In this document: positions 60,543 through 64,000 of the stretch, one piece after another
Layout: each line of letters begins with the position of its first letter
How positions within the stretch are numbered: the stretch's first letter is position 1
Assembly (NCBI GenBank): GCA_023416335.1
Contig: JAEZHY010000092.1
Coordinates: forward strand, 41,327 to 105,326
Origin: Pseudomonadota bacterium
GTDB taxonomy: Bacteria > Desulfobacterota > Syntrophobacteria > Syntrophobacterales > Syntrophobacteraceae
Direction: 5' to 3'
DNA: 64,000 nucleotides
Translations under genes and position numbers: made by a program
The notes under the pieces: generated by a model
Told to the model about the DNA's origin: nothing
What the model saw: the letters and a program-made list of their open reading frames with translations, nothing else
The model's database searches: none

Positions 60543-61781
60543 ATGGAACATAGCGTCATCGTCGAAAATCTGGGCAAGCAATTTCAGATTTACCATGCCG
60601 ACAGGCCCAGGTCCCTCAAGGAATACGTCGTTCGCGGTTTCAAATGGAACGGTACGAAAGAAAAGTTCTGGGCAGTCCGGGGGGTGAGCTTCACAGTGAA
60701 ACCAGGCGGCACTCTCGGCATCATTGGCGCCAACGGATCGGGCAAATCGACACTTCTCCGACTCATCGGAGGCGTGCTGAATCCAGACGAGGGCACAGTT
60801 TCAGTTAATGGACGAGTGGGTGCGCTGATCGATCTCGGGGCGGGTTTCCACCCGGACATGACAGGGCGGGAGAATATTTACATGGCCGGCGTGGTCGCCG
60901 GGCTTACCCGTTCCCAGGTCTCGGAACGTTTTGATTCCATAGTCTCATTTGCGGAACTGGATGCATTTATCGATAGTTCCCATCGAACCTATAGCAGCGG
61001 GATGCAGATGCGCCTCGCATTTTCCGTTGCGATCCACGCCGAACCGGAGGTCCTTCTAATAGACGAGGTCCTGGCGGTCGGAGACATGGCCTTTCAGAAC
61101 AAGTGCCTTGACCGCATTGCAGAATTGAAGTCTGCGGGATGCGCCATGGTAATCGTTTCTCATGATCTTGAGAAAGTACAGAAATACAGCGATGAGGCAC
61201 TATGGGTCCGCGCGGGAAAAGAACCCATCCTGGGGGATCCGAAGTCGGTTTCGGAAGAGTATTCCACGGCCATGTCGCGTGAAACGCTCCGCCGCACTCC
61301 CGAATCCGCAAATCTCCGCTTAACCCCATCGGGTTTGCAGCTCCGCATGCGAGAGAATCGATTTGGTTCGCTTGAAATGCAGATTACCGACGTCAGGCTG
61401 CTAAACCGGAAGGGAAGGCCGATAAATGAGATCGCAAGCGGCGACCCTTTGAGCGTTGAAATCCGCTACCTGGCTCCTGAACAGGTGGAGGGGCCGGTAT
61501 TCGGGGTAAGCATCAACAGCGAGGAGGAAAAAGATTGCTTCGATGCGAACTCAGACTGCAGGGGGGAGGTCCTCCCGAAGCTTGAAGGTGAAGGAAAGAT
61601 CCTTCTAGAAATTGACCGCCTCGACCTCAAGGCCGGAAATTATTATGTAAATGTGGGTATTTACGCAGGGAGCTGGGAGTACGCCTATGATTATCACTGG
61701 CACGTTTATCCTCTCGCCGTTCTGTCGAAAACGAAGACAAGAGGAATTCTCGCCCCCCCGCACCGTTGGGAGCTTTTGTGA
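60543..61781 (+). CDS. wzt: Wzt-type ABC transporter ATPase with polysaccharide-binding C-terminal domain
   Basis: A 412-residue ATPase. Walker A is GANGSGKST, the signature region is SSGMQMRLAFSVAIHAEPE, Walker B VLLIDEVLAVGD, and the switch His lies in MVIVSHD. Residues about 270-412 form an extra Wzt_C immunoglobulin-like domain (RENRFGSLEMQITDVRLLN, SGDPLSVEIRYLAP, YVNVGIY). Such domains bind the modified end of the O-polysaccharide, so export requires a terminal modification. It is coupled to wzm (ATG immediately after its TAA). Confidence 0.96.
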   Translation: MEHSVIVENLGKQFQIYHADRPRSLKEYVVRGFKWNGTKEKFWAVRGVSFTVKPGGTLGIIGANGSGKSTLLRLIGGVLNPDEGTVSVNGRVGALIDLGAGFHPDMTGRENIYMAGVVAGLTRSQVSERFDSIVSFAELDAFIDSSHRTYSSGMQMRLAFSVAIHAEPEVLLIDEVLAVGDMAFQNKCLDRIAELKSAGCAMVIVSHDLEKVQKYSDEALWVRAGKEPILGDPKSVSEEYSTAMSRETLRRTPESANLRLTPSGLQLRMRENRFGSLEMQITDVRLLNRKGRPINEIASGDPLSVEIRYLAPEQVEGPVFGVSINSEEEKDCFDANSDCRGEVLPKLEGEGKILLEIDRLDLKAGNYYVNVGIYAGSWEYAYDYHWHVYPLAVLSKTKTRGILAPPHRWELL

Positions 61782-61830
61782 AATCCCTTGTGATTCATCG
61801 TTCAACTCAGTTTGAGTAAAGGCTTAGATC

Positions 61831-62736
61831 TTGGGAAGCGGGTATCTGCATCCGGCATACGCAAAGGCGCTTTCAAGCATCGGCACTCCTTTCGAGTTGC
61901 CTCGAAGCGGCGGATGGGTCCTGGTTCGCTCCGTTCCGGACTCCTACTGTCTTGACGGTGTGGGGTGCTATCCGCTTTTTACCTGCCGGGATTGGGAAAA
62001 TCTCCCCTCCGACATTGAAGAAATAAAGGGAACCCTTGTGAGTCTTTCGCTGGTTGCCGACCCGTTTGGAAAATACGATGAATCGCTCCTGCGCCGCTGC
62101 TTTCCGGATATCTTTTTTGCATACAAGCAACATTACGTAATCGACCTCCGCCATCTCCCCCAATTCATTTCCAGGCATCATGCACGCAACGTACGGAAGG
62201 CCCGGGGAAAAGTGGATGTCGAGTTCTGCCCCGACCCGGAGATGTTCGCAGACGAATGGGCAGGTCTTTACTGCTGCCTGGTGCAGCTTCGCGCCGTAAA
62301 AGGTATGGCCGCTTTTTCCGCCGAATCTCTTGCCCGGCAGCTTCGGGTCCCGGGCCTGGTCATGTTCCGGGCCGTTTGCGAAGGGGAAACCGTCGGCGCG
62401 ATTCTCTGGTTTGTCCAGGAAGATGTCGGCTACTATCACCTGGCAGCCTATAATGCGGCTGGGTACGCTCTGGGGGCCTCCTTCGCCCTTTTTTCGCGAT
62501 CTATCGAATTTTTTGAATCCCGCCTCCGATGGTTGAACCTTGGTGCGGGCGCGGGAATCCATTGCTCAGGCAAAGACGGCCTCACGCGATTCAAAAGCGG
62601 CTGGGCAACCGGTACCCGCACCGCCTACTTTTGCGGCCGCATCCTGGACATTCCCCGGTACCGGGAACTCGTGGCCCGCCAAGCCGGCCCCGGCACAGGC
62701 TATTTTCCAGCCTACCGCAGAGGGGAATTCCAATGA
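61831..62736 (+). CDS. FemAB/GNAT-like acyltransferase
   Basis: A 301-residue protein starting at TTG 61831 (GTAAAGG upstream). The middle and C-terminal parts resemble GNAT/FemAB proteins (SRHHARNVRKARGKVDVEF, CEGETVGAILWFVQEDVGYYHLAAYNAAG, LGASFALFSRSIEF, LGAGAGIHCSGKDGLTRFKSGW). It would add an acyl or aminoacyl group to a sugar amine. The next gene starts inside its stop codon (ATGA overlap at 62733-62736), so they are coupled. The donor is unknown. Confidence 0.75.
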   Translation: MGSGYLHPAYAKALSSIGTPFELPRSGGWVLVRSVPDSYCLDGVGCYPLFTCRDWENLPSDIEEIKGTLVSLSLVADPFGKYDESLLRRCFPDIFFAYKQHYVIDLRHLPQFISRHHARNVRKARGKVDVEFCPDPEMFADEWAGLYCCLVQLRAVKGMAAFSAESLARQLRVPGLVMFRAVCEGETVGAILWFVQEDVGYYHLAAYNAAGYALGASFALFSRSIEFFESRLRWLNLGAGAGIHCSGKDGLTRFKSGWATGTRTAYFCGRILDIPRYRELVARQAGPGTGYFPAYRRGEFQ

Positions 62737-63398
62737 AAAGTGTAATCGTCGTTTCTACAGGCGGGTCTGTAATGAACGAACTGCTGAAGAACTCTTTTTT
62801 CAGGAGGTGCGTTTTCGCCGTGGTTTCCGACAGGCCCTGCCCGGCGCTGGAAAAAGCCCGCAGGAACAATGTCCCAACATTTTTGATTCCCGAACCGAGA
62901 AATCATCGCTTTTCAAGCCGATTACTCTCCTTTTTGCGGGAGCATCGGATCGATTACGTCATCTCGTTTTTCACAAGGCTTTTCGTTGGGGAACTTCCGG
63001 CTCAGTACCGCGATCGAATTATCAACCTCCACCCGTCTCTTCTGCCCTCGTTCAAAGGCCTTGACGGTTTCGGGGATGCCGTTCGCTACGGGGTACGCTA
63101 CACGGGATCGACCATTCATTTTATCGATGAGAATGTGGATGAAGGCAAGATCATCCAGCAGACAATTCTTCCCGTCGATCCGGGGAAAACGCAGGTCGAA
63201 ATTCGGCACCGGCTGTTTCAGCAGCAGTGCAAATCACTCCTTCAGGTGATGCGCTGGCTTGAAGACGGAAGAATCCAGGTCCGGGGAAACAGGGTATCAG
63301 TGGTCGGGGCATCTTTCAGCGACTTCGAGTACTCTCCCGGCCTGGACTTCGGAGATGCGCTGGAATTGGACATTCCTTTCAAAGGAGCAGTTGCCTGA
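62733..63398 (+). CDS. Formyltransferase (Fmt/PurN-like), probable sugar N-formyltransferase
   Basis: A 221-residue protein. ATG 62733 overlaps the upstream stop as ATGA. The fold has MKSVIVVSTGGSVMNELLKNS at the start and the formyl-transfer core INLHPSLLPSFKGLDGF with TIHFIDENVDEGKII; Asn, His and Asp of the catalytic triad are present, and SLLP indicates N10-formyl-tetrahydrofolate. It is shorter than Met-tRNA formyltransferase and sits in a sugar operon, so N-formylation of a nucleotide-bound amino sugar is more likely. Confidence 0.82.
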   Translation: MKSVIVVSTGGSVMNELLKNSFFRRCVFAVVSDRPCPALEKARRNNVPTFLIPEPRNHRFSSRLLSFLREHRIDYVISFFTRLFVGELPAQYRDRIINLHPSLLPSFKGLDGFGDAVRYGVRYTGSTIHFIDENVDEGKIIQQTILPVDPGKTQVEIRHRLFQQQCKSLLQVMRWLEDGRIQVRGNRVSVVGASFSDFEYSPGLDFGDALELDIPFKGAVA

Positions 63399-64000
63399 TG
63401 GAACTGAAGGACCTCGCCATCTTCAGCCAAAATCCCATGTTCCCTCATGGGCTTCACGTCGGGCGTCCGAATATAGGCAACCGGGACCGACTAATGGTCC
63501 GCATAAATGACATGCTGGATCGCCACAGGCTGTCGAACCACGGCCCTTTTGTTCTCGAACTCGAAAAGCGAATTTCTGATCTGCTTGGTGTAAGACACTG
63601 CATAGCCATTTGTAACGGAACGGTGGCAATGGAAATTGCCCTGCGCGCGCTGGGATTGGAGGGGGAAGTGATCGTGCCCTCCATGACCTTTGTTGCCACG
63701 GCTCACGCGCTTCAGTGGCAGAAGATCACGCCGGTGTTCTGCGATATCGACCCTGCTACACACAATATGGACCCGAACCGGGTCGAGGCACTGATCACCG
63801 AACGCACCACCGGAATTCTCGCAACGCATGTCTGGGGGCGTCCCTGTGATGTGGAAGCCCTCGAGAAAATTGCCCGCCGACGACGACTCAAACTGCTGTT
63901 TGACGCGGCACATGCATTTCATTGCAGTTATCGGGGGAGGATGATCGGGGCGTTCGGCAATGCCGAGGTCATGAGCTTTCACGCCACAAAGTTCTTCAAC
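63398..64000 (+). CDS. DegT/DnrJ/EryC1-family sugar aminotransferase, N-terminal part (runs off right edge)
   Basis: At least 201 residues are visible from ATG 63398, overlapping the previous stop (TGATG). Motifs: RINDMLDRHRLSNHGPFVLELEKRI, CIAICNGTVAMEIAL (phosphate-binding), EVIVPSMTFVATAHAL, LFDAAHAFHCSY (Asp to PLP nitrogen) and SFHATKFFN with the Schiff-base Lys at the window's end. It makes a dTDP- or UDP-linked amino sugar that the formyl- or acyltransferase upstream could modify. The C-terminus is outside the window. Confidence 0.95.
   Translation, partial: MELKDLAIFSQNPMFPHGLHVGRPNIGNRDRLMVRINDMLDRHRLSNHGPFVLELEKRISDLLGVRHCIAICNGTVAMEIALRALGLEGEVIVPSMTFVATAHALQWQKITPVFCDIDPATHNMDPNRVEALITERTTGILATHVWGRPCDVEALEKIARRRRLKLLFDAAHAFHCSYRGRMIGAFGNAEVMSFHATKFFN

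Noticed and set aside
1..64000. tRNA and rRNA genes
   Set aside because: TTCGA-type T-loops were checked by eye and none sits in a cloverleaf context; no rRNA-like sequence is present.

Overview
The window is about 64 kb of accessory, surface-oriented bacterial DNA. No housekeeping gene is present to fix the taxonomy. The mix of a complete tad (Flp) pilus locus, EPS export genes, HD-GYP/GGDEF proteins, PilZ-like small proteins, many His-Asp phosphorelay proteins and large secreted beta-rich proteins, at mid GC, suggests a Desulfobacterota (deltaproteobacterial) genome. That assignment is inference.

Layout. 1-5.3 kb: an EPS export module on the minus strand (Wzz-type protein running off the left edge, Wza-type outer-membrane lipoprotein) with two degenerate signalling proteins upstream, and a divergent NusG-like elongation factor preceded by three related dyads. 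5.3-7 kb: a decayed stretch with a candidate structured RNA, an orphan terminator and a 3' remnant of an HD-GYP gene whose intact relative is at 28.7-30.0 kb. 7-13.5 kb: a ~100-kDa secreted protein behind a three-gene phosphorelay (FixL-like kinase with a periplasmic binding domain, FixJ-like regulator, lone receiver). 13.6-14.4 kb: debris of a multicopper oxidase and an FKBP isomerase. 14.6-21.5 kb: a clan-A glycoside hydrolase and a divergent GH18-deacetylase-GT2 fusion, flanked on both sides by small PilZ-like proteins. 22.4-27.3 kb: a paralogue of the 7-kb secreted protein, carrying an inserted chitin-binding-like module, plus a second secreted protein. 27.7-31.6 kb: an XRE regulator, a 36-bp perfect palindrome, REC-REC-HD-GYP and GGDEF proteins. 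32.9-37.8 kb: a secreted protein with a prealbumin-like domain, a NarL-type two-component pair and a Sel1-repeat protein. 37.8-53.8 kb: a tad locus entirely on the minus strand, from an NtrB/NtrC-like pair through flp, tadV, rcpC, rcpA, a small secreted protein, tadE, tadG, tadZ, tadA, tadB and tadC to tadD, with a six-unit ~146-bp tandem repeat between tadC and tadD. 54.5-56.6 kb: a J-domain protein and a winged-helix AAA ATPase divergent from the tad regulators. 56.7-59.0 kb: a large repetitive secreted protein. 59.6-64 kb: an ABC-transporter polysaccharide cluster (wzm, wzt, FemAB-like acyltransferase, formyltransferase, sugar aminotransferase) running off the right edge.

How the genes work together. 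Most of the window builds or regulates the cell surface: two polysaccharide export systems, one synthase-type polysaccharide machine, one type IVc pilus and several secreted proteins, with c-di-GMP enzymes and phosphorelays as local control. The least explained part is the pair of ~100-kDa secreted paralogues with Ser/Thr-rich alternating segments, one tied to its own phosphorelay and the other to a conserved but uncharacterised secreted partner.
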